Of a DNA stretch of 64,000 nt, positions 24,685 through 33,698 are shown piece by piece. Location of the stretch: contig NZ_JABJVV010000007.1 in NCBI RefSeq assembly GCF_013155545.1, positions 124,001 through 188,000 on the forward strand, given 5' to 3'. Position 1 is the first letter of the stretch. Each line of letters opens with the position of its first letter. The notes below the pieces were generated by a model, which searched no databases, was not told where the DNA came from, and saw nothing but the letters and a program-made list of their open reading frames with translations. The stretch comes from Caenimonas soli (GTDB lineage Bacteria > Pseudomonadota > Gammaproteobacteria > Burkholderiales > Burkholderiaceae_C). Position numbers and translations under genes: made by a program.

Positions 24685-25971
24685 CTAGTGGTGCGGCGTG
24701 TTTCCGTTGCGGCAGTCCTTGGAGCGGATGCCGTGCTTCTTCAGCAGCGTCTGCACGTGGGACCGGTTCAGGTCGTAGCGTCTGGCCAGCTCGGTCACCA
24801 CGCCGCCGACCTCGAGCAAGGCGCGCTCCAGGAACTCGCGTTCGGCCTGGTCGCTGGCGGCGCGTTTGGCCTCGCCGAGCGCTGCCGGTCCCGCCGCGTG
24901 GGCCTCGCCGGCCGGCGCGGCGATCGCGTCGCGAACCGGCGGCGTGGGCCGGATGTCCGCGGGTAGGTGCTCCAGATCGGCCATGCGCCCGGCCAGACAC
25001 GAGAGACGATAGATGATGTTGCGCAGCTCCCGGATGTTGCCCGGGTAGGAGTAGCCGAGCAGGAATCGGCGCAGCGGCGGGCTCATCTCGATCGGCCGCC
25101 GCTTCAGCGCTTCGGCCGCCTCGTCGCAGAAGAATTCGAACAGCAGCGGGATCTCGTCCTTGCGCTCGCGCAGCGGCGGCAGCGTGACGTGAATGACGCT
25201 GAGCCGGTAGAACAGGTCTTCGCGGAACCTGCCTTCCTGGCTGAGCTTGCGCAGGTCGCGGTTGGTGGCCGCCACCACGCGCGCGTCCACGGCGATCGGC
25301 TCGTCGGACCCGACGCGCTGGATCTCGTGCGCCTCCAGCACGCGCAGCAGCTTCACTTGCCCGGCAAGCGGCAGCTCGCCAATCTCGTCAAGAAAGATGG
25401 TCCCCGTATGCGCGGCCTCGAACTTGCCCTTGCGGTCGCCCGAGGCGCCCGTGAACGAGCCCTTGCGATGGCCGAAGAGCTCGGACTCCAGCAGGTTCTC
25501 GGGAATGGCGCCGCAGTTGACGGAGACGAAGGGCCGGTCGGCGCGGTCGCCGTTGGCGTGGATCACCTTGGCCATCAGTTCCTTGCCGGTGCCGCTCTCG
25601 CCATCGATGAGCACGGGCAGGCCAGTGGGCGCCGCCTTCTCGGCGATCTCCAGCGACTCGAGCAGCCTGGGGTTCTCGCCGAACGTGCCCTCGAAGATGA
25701 AGCTGCGCTCGATCAGGCCCTGGCGACGATCGCGCCGGGACCGCTCGGTACGGGTCGGCTCGGCAGCGGCCGCCTTCACGAACCGCTCCCTGTGCGACAG
25801 CTGCATCACCTCGTCGCGCAAGGCGCCGGCCTGCCGGAACAGCTTTTCGATGTCCGGCCTCTGCAGGCTGGTCGCCCAGTGCAGCGTGGAGCGAAGGATC
25901 TCGATGCGCTCGATCAACCCCGCATACGATTGCGTGGTGCCCGTGTCCGGATCGTGGTCGACGATCTTCAT
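24685..25971 (-). CDS. sigma-54-dependent transcriptional activator (no receiver domain)
   Basis: A 428-residue enhancer-binding protein. The AAA+ domain has Walker A GESGTGKE, the sigma-54 contact loop GSFTGA, and Walker B GTIFLDEIGEL; a Fis-type helix-turn-helix closes the protein (EVGGVVTELARRYDLNRSHVQTLLKKHGI). The ~105-residue N-terminal region is not a response-regulator receiver and I do not recognise it. The ATG overlaps the transporter stop (ATGA), so it is co-expressed with the exporter. The two sigma-54-type promoters in front of the peptide clusters are its obvious targets. Confidence 0.92.
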   Translation of the reverse strand: MKIVDHDPDTGTTQSYAGLIERIEILRSTLHWATSLQRPDIEKLFRQAGALRDEVMQLSHRERFVKAAAAEPTRTERSRRDRRQGLIERSFIFEGTFGENPRLLESLEIAEKAAPTGLPVLIDGESGTGKELMAKVIHANGDRADRPFVSVNCGAIPENLLESELFGHRKGSFTGASGDRKGKFEAAHTGTIFLDEIGELPLAGQVKLLRVLEAHEIQRVGSDEPIAVDARVVAATNRDLRKLSQEGRFREDLFYRLSVIHVTLPPLRERKDEIPLLFEFFCDEAAEALKRRPIEMSPPLRRFLLGYSYPGNIRELRNIIYRLSCLAGRMADLEHLPADIRPTPPVRDAIAAPAGEAHAAGPAALGEAKRAASDQAEREFLERALLEVGGVVTELARRYDLNRSHVQTLLKKHGIRSKDCRNGNTPHH

Positions 25972-28900
25972 GTGGCGGCGCTCAGCTGCTTCTGCACGAG
26001 CTCGTAGTACATACCGCGGCGTTCGACCAGCTCTTCGTGCTTGCCTTGCTCGACGATGGCGCCCTCGTAGAGAACGAGGATCTTGTCGGCCCGCATGATG
26101 GTGCTCAGGCGGTGCGCGATGATCACCGCGGTGCGGCCCTTCAGGATATCGCTCATGGCGGCGATGATGTTGCTCTCTGACTGCGTGTCCAGCGCCGAAG
26201 TCGCCTCGTCGAACACCAGCAGGCGCGGATCGTGGTACAGCGCCCTGGCGATGCACAGCCGCTGGATCTGCCCGCCGGACAGGCCCATGCCGCGCTCGCC
26301 GACCACCTGTTCGTAGCCGAGCGGCATCTTGCTGATGAAGGCATGCGCATCGGCCTTCTTCGCGACCTCCTCGATGCGGCGGCGGTCGGGGCTGGCGTCG
26401 CCGCTGGCGATGTTCTCGGCGATGGTTCCCGAGAACAGCAGGTTGGTCTGCATCACGTAGCCGACCTGCGCCCGGTAGTACTCCTTGTCGATCACGTTCA
26501 TGTCGTAGCCGTCCACGGTGAGCTTGCCCTCGGTGGGCGGGTAGAAGCCCACGAGCAGCTTGGCCAGCGTCGTCTTGCCCGATCCGCTGCGGCCCACGAT
26601 GGCGATCAGCTCGCCGGGCTTGATGTCCAGGCTGATGTTCTCCAGCACGTATGCCGTCTCGTTGCCGCCGTAGCGGAAGTAGACGCCGTCCAGGCGGATG
26701 TCACCCTGAAGCTCGGGGAGCGCGACGCGCGACGCCATGTCCTCGGGCTTCTGTTCGGGCTCGAGGTCGAGCACGTCGCCCAGGCGCTCCATCGCCACCG
26801 CGGCGTCGTTCAGCATGCTCCACAGTCCCACCAGACCCATCAGGGGCGCGAGCACGCTGCCCATCAGCGCGTTGAAGGCAATCAGCTGGCCAATGGTGAG
26901 CTCGCGCGCCAGCACCAGGTTGGCGCCGGCCCACAGGATCGCCACCGTGGTGGCGGCATTCAGCAGCTGCCCCGCCAGCCCGATGCCGATGGAAAACGAT
27001 TGCGAGCGGTACGCCACCTCGAGCGCCTTGGCGTACTTCTTCTCCCACTTGAGGCGCACGGGCCGCTCGATGCCCATGCCCTTGACGGTTTCCACCCCGC
27101 CGAGCGCTTCCATCAGGAACGACTTCGCGTCCGTGCCCGCCGAGAACGACTCGCGCGCAAAGGCCTTGACCTTCGGCGTCACGAGCACCGTCAACGCCAG
27201 GATGGGCAAGACGAACGCGATCAGCAGCAGCGTCAGCTTCACGTTGTAGAGAAACATGACCGTGAAGTAGATGAAGATCATCAGCAGGTTGAGCACCGTG
27301 GTGACGGTGGACTCCGTCAGGAAGGCCCGTATCGTCTGGTTCTCCTGGAATCGCGCGAAGATGTCGCCCGTCTTGCGCTTGGCGAAGAACGAGTACGGCA
27401 GCGAGAGCGTGTGCTTGAAGAACTGCGACATCATGTCGAAGTCGAGCTTCCGGACCATGAAGTTCGCCAGGCTCGCGCGGATCGTCGCCATGAGCTGGGT
27501 GAACACGTGCGAGACAATCAAGCCGACGATCAGCAGGTGCAGCAGGCTCACGTCCTGGTGCACGATCACTCCGTCCAGGATGTTCTGGATGATCACCGGC
27601 GGAACGATCCCCAGGATCTGGATCACGAAGGTCGCCAGGAACAGGTGCAGCAGGATCTTCTTGTGGGGGACGAGGTATCTCGCAAACCGCACCCAGGGCG
27701 ACCGGGTCGCAGCCACCTGCGCCATGTCCTCGCCGGGCGTGAACACCAGGCAGGTGCCGCTCCAGCCGCGCTCGAACTCCTCGATGGTCATCTTCTTGAA
27801 GCCGGTCGCGGGGTCGGCCACCCACACGTGCCGCTTCGAGACCCCGTACACCACCACGTAGTGGTAGCCCATCCAGTGCGCGACCAGCGGAAGCTCGAAG
27901 CCGCGCAGCGTATCGACGCTGCATTGCACGCCCCGCGTCGTGAAGCCGAGCGATTCGCCGGTGCGGGCCAGGCTTTCGAGCGTGGCGCCCTGCGTCGTGA
28001 CGTTCGCGAGTTCGCGCAGCTTGCCCAGCGTCATGCCGATGCCGTAGTGCTTGCAGATCATCGCGAGGCAGGCCGCCCCGCAATCCATCTCCTCGGCCTG
28101 CTGAACGCAGGCAAAGCGCGGAATGAGCTTCTCGCCGAACTCCGCCTTCGACTCCAGGTCGATCATGGCCGGAAGCTTGCGCCGCTCGGCCAGCTTCTTC
28201 TGCCGCTGCAGCTCCCGGTCCAGGAGCTTCACCCGCTCTTCCAGCGCCTCACGCAGCTTCGGGTTGCGCCCGAGCAGGAACTGAACCGTCTTCTCCGGAA
28301 TCACGAGCAAGGCGACGTCTGTGGCGGCCACCACCCCAGCGAACTGCTCCTGGCGCATCAGGCAGGCCTTCTCGCCGAAGGTGTCGCCCTGCCCCAGCGT
28401 GGCCAACGCGTAGTCGGTGCCTTCTTCGTGGCGCACGAGGCGCACTTCGCCGTGACGCACGACGTACAGCCTGCGATCGTCCCGCGAGTCCTGCTTCAGG
28501 ATCTCCTTGCCGGCGGCGATCTGCTTCACGCCCACGCTGCGGATCAGCTCTTCGAGCTCGTTCTTGTCGACCTTGCCGCGCAGGTCGAACAACTGGCTGA
28601 TCAGCCCGCCTGCGGAACTGATCGCGACACGGCTCGCGACGAACGCACGCGCGGCGGGGTTGGCCGCCACGGTGGGGCCGACGCAGCTGCGCGGAATGAA
28701 CAGCAGCTCGGCCTTGGCCGACGCGCGCGCCGACACCTCATGCCGGTAATCGCGCAGCATGGCCATCTCGGCCAGCACGTCGCCGGCCTTGCGCACCCCG
28801 AGGCTGACCTCCTTGCCGTCTTCCTCGGCAAACACGCGTATCGAGCCCGACTTGACGACGAACAGGCCATCGGCCATCTCGCCGGCGGTGCACACGGTGT

Positions 28901-29030
28901 CGCCGAACGCGAAGAAGCGAGGCTGCGCGCTCTCGGCGATCCGATCGATGTCGGCTCGCGTGAACGTGGAAAACAGGTCGATCGTCGCCAGGAAGTCGGC
29001 GAGAGGCTGGTCGGCGGCGCGTGCGTCCAT
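25968..29030 (-). CDS. peptidase-containing ABC exporter with two cyclic-nucleotide-binding domains
   Basis: A 1020-residue exporter. Domains in order: two cNMP-binding domains (about 20-130 and 155-265), a C39 leader peptidase (about 305-430), a six-helix membrane domain (about 460-750) and a nucleotide-binding domain. The C39 triad is complete: Cys317 in EEMDCGAACLAM with Gln311, His390 in GYHYVVVYG and Asp406 in VADPATG. NBD motifs are GRSGSGKTT, LSGGQ and LLVFDEATSALD. It should cut the GG leaders encoded on both sides and export the cores. The architecture recalls cyanobacterial HetC/PteB-type transporters. ATG at 29030 is chosen; the longer upstream frame overlaps the PpiC gene. Confidence 0.95.
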   Translation of the reverse strand: MDARAADQPLADFLATIDLFSTFTRADIDRIAESAQPRFFAFGDTVCTAGEMADGLFVVKSGSIRVFAEEDGKEVSLGVRKAGDVLAEMAMLRDYRHEVSARASAKAELLFIPRSCVGPTVAANPAARAFVASRVAISSAGGLISQLFDLRGKVDKNELEELIRSVGVKQIAAGKEILKQDSRDDRRLYVVRHGEVRLVRHEEGTDYALATLGQGDTFGEKACLMRQEQFAGVVAATDVALLVIPEKTVQFLLGRNPKLREALEERVKLLDRELQRQKKLAERRKLPAMIDLESKAEFGEKLIPRFACVQQAEEMDCGAACLAMICKHYGIGMTLGKLRELANVTTQGATLESLARTGESLGFTTRGVQCSVDTLRGFELPLVAHWMGYHYVVVYGVSKRHVWVADPATGFKKMTIEEFERGWSGTCLVFTPGEDMAQVAATRSPWVRFARYLVPHKKILLHLFLATFVIQILGIVPPVIIQNILDGVIVHQDVSLLHLLIVGLIVSHVFTQLMATIRASLANFMVRKLDFDMMSQFFKHTLSLPYSFFAKRKTGDIFARFQENQTIRAFLTESTVTTVLNLLMIFIYFTVMFLYNVKLTLLLIAFVLPILALTVLVTPKVKAFARESFSAGTDAKSFLMEALGGVETVKGMGIERPVRLKWEKKYAKALEVAYRSQSFSIGIGLAGQLLNAATTVAILWAGANLVLARELTIGQLIAFNALMGSVLAPLMGLVGLWSMLNDAAVAMERLGDVLDLEPEQKPEDMASRVALPELQGDIRLDGVYFRYGGNETAYVLENISLDIKPGELIAIVGRSGSGKTTLAKLLVGFYPPTEGKLTVDGYDMNVIDKEYYRAQVGYVMQTNLLFSGTIAENIASGDASPDRRRIEEVAKKADAHAFISKMPLGYEQVVGERGMGLSGGQIQRLCIARALYHDPRLLVFDEATSALDTQSESNIIAAMSDILKGRTAVIIAHRLSTIMRADKILVLYEGAIVEQGKHEELVERRGMYYELVQKQLSAAT

Positions 29031-29049
29031 GGTGTTGCGAGTCCCCGGC

Positions 29050-29802
29050 CTAGCAGGCCTCGATGACGTGTTCCTGAGCCCGGGCACGCAGCCAATCCTC
29101 GCGCAGCAGCCGGCGCACCTCGGTGGCGGTGTCGTCGTCGAGCCGGGCCGGATGCTTGGCGTTGACCCGGAAGATCTCGAACGTCGTGCGGTCCGAGGAC
29201 GCAAAAGGCCCGAGCAGCTCGCCCGCGGCAGCGTTGAACACCTTGGCCTCGACGTCGCCGCGCAGCGAGCCGCGCAGCACCTTGCCGATCAGGCCGCCGT
29301 GCTCGCGGGTGTCGGCGATCGAATGCTCGCGCGCCATCTCGCCGAAGCTGTCCGGGTCGTCGCGCAGCACGGAGATCATCTCCTTGGCCTTGCCTTCGGA
29401 GTCGAGCACGATGTGGCTCACCTCGATGCTGTCGAAGCGCGGCGAGTTCAGCTTGAAGAACGCGCGCACGGCCTCGTCGCTGCAGACGCGCTGCATCATC
29501 TTTTCCTGGTAGAGGCCGTCGGTGAGGAAGGCCTCGAGCTCGTCCAGGCCCACCCCCAGCGCGTCGAGGTACTTGTTGGTGTCCGACGCCCGGTGCAGGC
29601 CGCGCACGCGGCGGAACTGGTCGGCACGCTCCTGAATCTCTTCGTCGGAGACCTGCACGCCCTGCTTCTTGGCGCCACTGACCGTGATGCGGTCTCTGAC
29701 AAGCTGCTCGATCAGACCCTCGAACTGCCCCGTCAGCTTCAAGGTCTGCAACAGCTCGGCGACGCTGATCGCTTCGCCGTCGATTTTCAGGATGGTAGTC
29801 AT
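29050..29802 (-). CDS. PpiC/SurA-like peptidyl-prolyl isomerase, no signal peptide
   Basis: A 250-residue protein with an N-terminal SurA-like helical region (ISVAELLQTLKLTGQFEGLIEQLVRDRITV) and a parvulin domain (VSHIVLDSEGKAKEMI, DSFGEMAREHSIADTREHGGLIG, GPFASSDRTTFEIFRV). It lacks a signal peptide, unlike true SurA, so it is probably cytoplasmic. PpiC-like proteins next to C39 exporters are a recurring arrangement; a role as chaperone or docking factor for the precursors is plausible. It sits between the HlyD adaptor (28 bp) and the transporter (19 bp). Confidence 0.82.
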   Translation of the reverse strand: MTTILKIDGEAISVAELLQTLKLTGQFEGLIEQLVRDRITVSGAKKQGVQVSDEEIQERADQFRRVRGLHRASDTNKYLDALGVGLDELEAFLTDGLYQEKMMQRVCSDEAVRAFFKLNSPRFDSIEVSHIVLDSEGKAKEMISVLRDDPDSFGEMAREHSIADTREHGGLIGKVLRGSLRGDVEAKVFNAAAGELLGPFASSDRTTFEIFRVNAKHPARLDDDTATEVRRLLREDWLRARAQEHVIEAC

Positions 29803-29830
29803 CTGATGGCTCCTTCGAAGTTGGCAAATC

Positions 29831-31204
29831 TCAGCCGGCGATCTGCCGGAACGGATCCAGCGCCAGATCGATCAGGCGCCGCTCGCGCACGACGACTTCG
29901 GCCGTGCCCGTCATGCCGTAGCGCAGCGGGTACTTCTTGTCGGCGACGAGGAAGTGGTCGCGCTCCAGCGTCACGCGCGCCTCGTAGACCAGTTGCTTGG
30001 TCTGCGGCGACGGCTTCGTGGCGGGCGAGATGGATTCCAGCGTGCCGTTGATGAGGCCGTAGCGCTGGTACGGGAATGCGCTGAACTTGAGCTTGACCGG
30101 CAGGCCCTCGCGCAGGAAGGCGCGGTCCTGCTCGGGGATCTCGACCTGAAGTACGGCGCGCGCATTGCTCGGCGCGATGCCGCCCAGCGGCATGTTGGCC
30201 TGGACCTTGTCCCCCGGCTGCGTGGACGTCACTTCGGTGATAACGCCGGACACCGGCGCGACGATGAGAAGGAAGTTGTCCTTGTCGATGTTTTCGAAGC
30301 GCACGCGTGCCGCGGCGTCGGCGACGAGCCGCGCCGTCTGCAGCTGCAGCCGCAGCTTTTCTTCGGCATTGGTGAGCTCGTTCGTGGCCGCCTCGTACTG
30401 CAGCCGCAGCCTGTTGAGCTCCTGGCCGCTGGCCTCGACCTGGGCGCGGGCCTGCGCAATCTCCTGGCCGTGCCGGGCGCTCACTTCGCCCACCCTCGAC
30501 TGGGCGACGCGGTAGGCGTTTTCGGCCGCAAGCAATGCGTTCTTCTTGCTCTCGACCTGCAACTGCGACACCCCGCCCCCGCCCGTCTGCGCGAACACGC
30601 GCTCGAACTTCTCCGCTTCGGACTTGGCCGCGTCGCGGGCCCTGCGGGCTTCCTCGACATTCGTGCGGGCCTCGTTCACCTGCGCCCTCTGCACGTCCTC
30701 CACCTTCGAGGTTCCAAGGGCGGTGCGCTTCTCGTGCTGCTGCTGCTCGAGCTCCATCGCCTGCCGCAGCGTGGCGGCCTTGCGCTCGAGCAGGGCCTTC
30801 TTCTCGGGAAACTGCTTGACTTCCCGCTCCGCCTCCTCGAGCTTCAGCTGGGCCTGAAGCGCGTTGCTCGCGACCTCGATCGCGCCTCGCGCGTTGAGCC
30901 TTGCCAGCACGTCGCCCTTGGACACCGGCTGGCCCGCGGCGATGTAGAGATTGGCCAGCTCGCCATCGACCGGGGCGTAGATGCGCCGGACCTCCGAGTC
31001 GGGCACCACCACGCCTTGCGCGGCGACGATCACATTGGCCTTTCCGAAGAACGACCAGGCCAGCGCGCACAGCACCAGACCGATCATCGCCATGACGACT
31101 GCATGCAGCCACCGCGAAGGCTCGGCGGTCAGGATCGCGATGCCCTCGCTGCTGTGGTCCGCGAGCGCCTGGGTCAGGGGCTTAAGGCGATTTGCGTGTG
31201 TCAT
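29831..31204 (-). CDS. HlyD-family periplasmic adaptor of the type I exporter
   Basis: A 457-residue membrane-fusion protein. One inner-membrane segment lies near residues 35-57 (HAVVMAMIGLVLCALAWSFFG); then a biotinyl-lipoyl half (RRIYAPVDGELANLYIAAGQPVSKGDVLARL), a long coiled coil, the second half (IVAPVSGVITEVTSTQPGDKV) and a beta-barrel domain. It links the ABC exporter to the TolC-like protein of the same operon. ATG at 31204 overlaps the end of the FHA gene by 23 bp. Confidence 0.94.
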   Translation of the reverse strand: MTHANRLKPLTQALADHSSEGIAILTAEPSRWLHAVVMAMIGLVLCALAWSFFGKANVIVAAQGVVVPDSEVRRIYAPVDGELANLYIAAGQPVSKGDVLARLNARGAIEVASNALQAQLKLEEAEREVKQFPEKKALLERKAATLRQAMELEQQQHEKRTALGTSKVEDVQRAQVNEARTNVEEARRARDAAKSEAEKFERVFAQTGGGGVSQLQVESKKNALLAAENAYRVAQSRVGEVSARHGQEIAQARAQVEASGQELNRLRLQYEAATNELTNAEEKLRLQLQTARLVADAAARVRFENIDKDNFLLIVAPVSGVITEVTSTQPGDKVQANMPLGGIAPSNARAVLQVEIPEQDRAFLREGLPVKLKFSAFPYQRYGLINGTLESISPATKPSPQTKQLVYEARVTLERDHFLVADKKYPLRYGMTGTAEVVVRERRLIDLALDPFRQIAG

Positions 31205-33698
31205 CGCTCGTGTCTCCAAGCAGTGCAAGCTTGCTCTTCAGGAGTTCCGCATCGAGCACATTGCGCAACTCGCGCAAGGCGCTGCGTTGCTGCTGCGTTT
31301 CGGCCTTGATCTCGCCGTAAATGGCGGCCGACTGCTCCGGCGCGGCGGCGCCCACCTGCGCATATATCTGCATGGCCTGGTGCGCGTGGCTGCTCGCCTC
31401 CGACAGCAAGCGGGCCCGGGCGCGGAACAGGTCCGATATCGTGGTCTCGCCGCGCTGCGCGGCTTCGATCGCGCCCCGGTTGCGATAGTCCTGCCACAGA
31501 ACGCGCGCCCGGTTCATGGCGTCCTGCGCGCGCTCGAGCACCTTGTCCTTCTGCTGGTCCAGGTCGGCCTGGGTGGCGCGCACGAAGTGAACGTCTTCCT
31601 CCGGATCGAGCGCGAGGCGAAACGCCAGCAGCTGCTCCGCGTAAGCGCTCGCGCCGCGCGATTGCTGAAGGGCCGCGAACTGCGTGATGACGGCTTGCCG
31701 GCGCTCCAGCTCCCTCGATACCGCTGCGGCCCAGGGACCGGTGGCCATCTGCTGCAGGGCCGTCCGCGACGCGTCGCCCTGCCCCTCTTTCCACGTCTTG
31801 GTGGCAGCTTCGTACTTCTGCACCAGGTCAGCCGGCGGCAGCTGCCCGCTCGCGGCCAGGGCCCGAAAGCTCTCCTGGAACGGCGGCGTCGCGAAGCGCG
31901 CCTTGAGCATCAGGGAGAAAGGCCGTCCGGACTTGGCCGCGCGCGCTTCGGCTCTGATTTCGGTGTACCGGTCCAGATCCTGGCGCACTCTGTCCAGCCC
32001 GCCCAGAGCCGGATACTTCTCGGCAACCTCCTTCAACACGGGGTCCAGCGCTTCCGGCCGGTCCCGCTTCAGCTCGGCGGCGATGGTGGCCTTCAGGCGC
32101 TCGATGGCCGCCAGGTGCACGGTGGCTTCGCTCTGCAGCTTGCGCACGTGCGTGAGCGCTTCGGCGTAGGGCGCGGCGAACTGCGGCACGTACGATGCGA
32201 TGCGGGCCAGGGCGCGCTGGTGCTCGCGCGTGTCGTTGTTCCAGCGGTCGATCACGCCGGCGATGCTGTCCTCGTCGGCGTAGATGCGTATCGGCTTGTC
32301 GGGCCCGCCGCGCTGGCTGACCAGCCGCTCGAGCTGGCCCAGCCATTCCAGCTCGGCCGCCAGCGGCCGCAGCTCGGGATTGCGCAGGGCGAGCTTCGAC
32401 ATGCCGGTGATCACGGCGTCGGCGCCGTCGAAATCGCGCGCCGCCACCTTGGCCAGCCATGCAGGAACGTTCGCCTTGAGCGCGGCTTCGGTGGCAAGCC
32501 CCTTGAGCTCCAGATCGTCCGGCCGCTGCTCCAGCGACCGGTCGGCCAGCAGGGCGGCCTGCGCGTAGTCGCCCTCGGCGACCAGCTCCTTGAGCTTGCG
32601 ATCGGAGGCGCCCCACCAGTACAGGGCCACGACCGCCAGAGCCAGCACGGCCACCACCGCCGCGGCGCGCCAGGCGCCGCGCTTCGCGCCCTCGCTATCG
32701 TGGCCCTGGAACACCGACGCGAGCTCGGACCACAGCGCCACCGCGCGCCCGCGCGAGCGGCGCCCTGCGGGCGCCTGCTCGGCGAGGGCGGGCACCGTGG
32801 AGCCGCTGCCGTCGGCATTCTCATGAAGCGCGTTCTCGACACAGAAGATCTCGAGGAACGAGGTCGGAGCCGCCACGAACGTGGTCTTGCCGGCAGCGGC
32901 AGAGCGGTTGTCCGCGGGGCGCACTTCGGCCGCTGGCCGGGCCGGCTCGCACGGCTTGGGCAGGTCGGGCTCGGCGCCCTGCGTGATGCCGACCCGGTAG
33001 GTGAAGTGATCGCCGCCGAACGCGAGCAGAGCTCCGTCTTGCAGAGGCACCGCGCACTCCTGCAGGCGCAGCCCGTCGAGGAAGGTGCCGTTGGTGCTGC
33101 CCAGGTCCTCGATGTACGCGCCGCCGCCCTTGAGGAAGATGTGCGCGTGCCGCCGCGACAGGTAGCTCAACTGCGCGGCATGCTCGCCGCGCTGGCGGGC
33201 GAGCACCCCTTCGGTCTTGCTGACGAGGAAAGGAAAGCGCGTAATGACGAGCGTTTCCAGGCCCGTGCCCTGGGAAGCAGGTGAAAGGGTCAGGGTGAAC
33301 GCGTCCGGCCGCGCCTTCGAGCGCTGCGTGATCTCCACCCGGTACGACAGCACGCCGCCGAAGCAGATATCGTCGCCGTCGCGCAGCGGGCTCGGCGACT
33401 GCCCGACCGCCGCGCGATTGACCGTCGTGCCGTTGCTGCTCCCCAGGTCGACCACGTAGACGATGCCGGCCTCGCAGAAGATCCTGGCGTGCCGGCGCGA
33501 CAGCATCACGACGATGTCATCCTTGTAAGTCGCGAAAGGCTGCTCGGCGCGGCCCACGGCGAGCATGCCGTCGATGCGGATGTCGCCCAGCTCGGGCCGG
33601 GACAGCGGCTTGAGCACGATGTCGAGGTCGCTCCCCGCCGCCGCCTGCGAGGCGCCCAGGGGCGCCTCTCCACGCACCGCAAACTCAGTCGCGGGCAT
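31182..33698 (-). CDS. FHA-domain membrane scaffold protein of the exporter operon
   Basis: An 838-residue protein with two forkhead-associated domains (about residues 25-120 and 145-240). Both keep the phospho-threonine-binding signatures: SRRHARIF…LGSSNGT and SRRHAHIF…LGSTNGT. A membrane helix follows near 344-363 (AAAVVAVLALAVVALYWWG), then a ~470-residue helical region predicted outside the cytoplasm. It would read phosphorylation by the kinase encoded at 35443-37146 and pass it across the membrane to the export machinery. Its position between outer-membrane factor and HlyD genes, with overlaps on both sides, argues for a structural or gating role. I know no named family with this arrangement. 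Confidence 0.85.
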   Translation of the reverse strand: MPATEFAVRGEAPLGASQAAAGSDLDIVLKPLSRPELGDIRIDGMLAVGRAEQPFATYKDDIVVMLSRRHARIFCEAGIVYVVDLGSSNGTTVNRAAVGQSPSPLRDGDDICFGGVLSYRVEITQRSKARPDAFTLTLSPASQGTGLETLVITRFPFLVSKTEGVLARQRGEHAAQLSYLSRRHAHIFLKGGGAYIEDLGSTNGTFLDGLRLQECAVPLQDGALLAFGGDHFTYRVGITQGAEPDLPKPCEPARPAAEVRPADNRSAAAGKTTFVAAPTSFLEIFCVENALHENADGSGSTVPALAEQAPAGRRSRGRAVALWSELASVFQGHDSEGAKRGAWRAAAVVAVLALAVVALYWWGASDRKLKELVAEGDYAQAALLADRSLEQRPDDLELKGLATEAALKANVPAWLAKVAARDFDGADAVITGMSKLALRNPELRPLAAELEWLGQLERLVSQRGGPDKPIRIYADEDSIAGVIDRWNNDTREHQRALARIASYVPQFAAPYAEALTHVRKLQSEATVHLAAIERLKATIAAELKRDRPEALDPVLKEVAEKYPALGGLDRVRQDLDRYTEIRAEARAAKSGRPFSLMLKARFATPPFQESFRALAASGQLPPADLVQKYEAATKTWKEGQGDASRTALQQMATGPWAAAVSRELERRQAVITQFAALQQSRGASAYAEQLLAFRLALDPEEDVHFVRATQADLDQQKDKVLERAQDAMNRARVLWQDYRNRGAIEAAQRGETTISDLFRARARLLSEASSHAHQAMQIYAQVGAAAPEQSAAIYGEIKAETQQQRSALRELRNVLDAELLKSKLALLGDTSDDTRKSP

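Noticed and set aside
26232..29066. A 944-codon open frame on the plus strand opposite the ABC exporter, and similar long antisense frames (2586-4499, 30981-33284, 9685-11361)
   Set aside because: They mirror well-identified genes, have His/Arg/Ala-rich compositions typical of antisense reading of high-GC codons, and match no fold. They are shadows.
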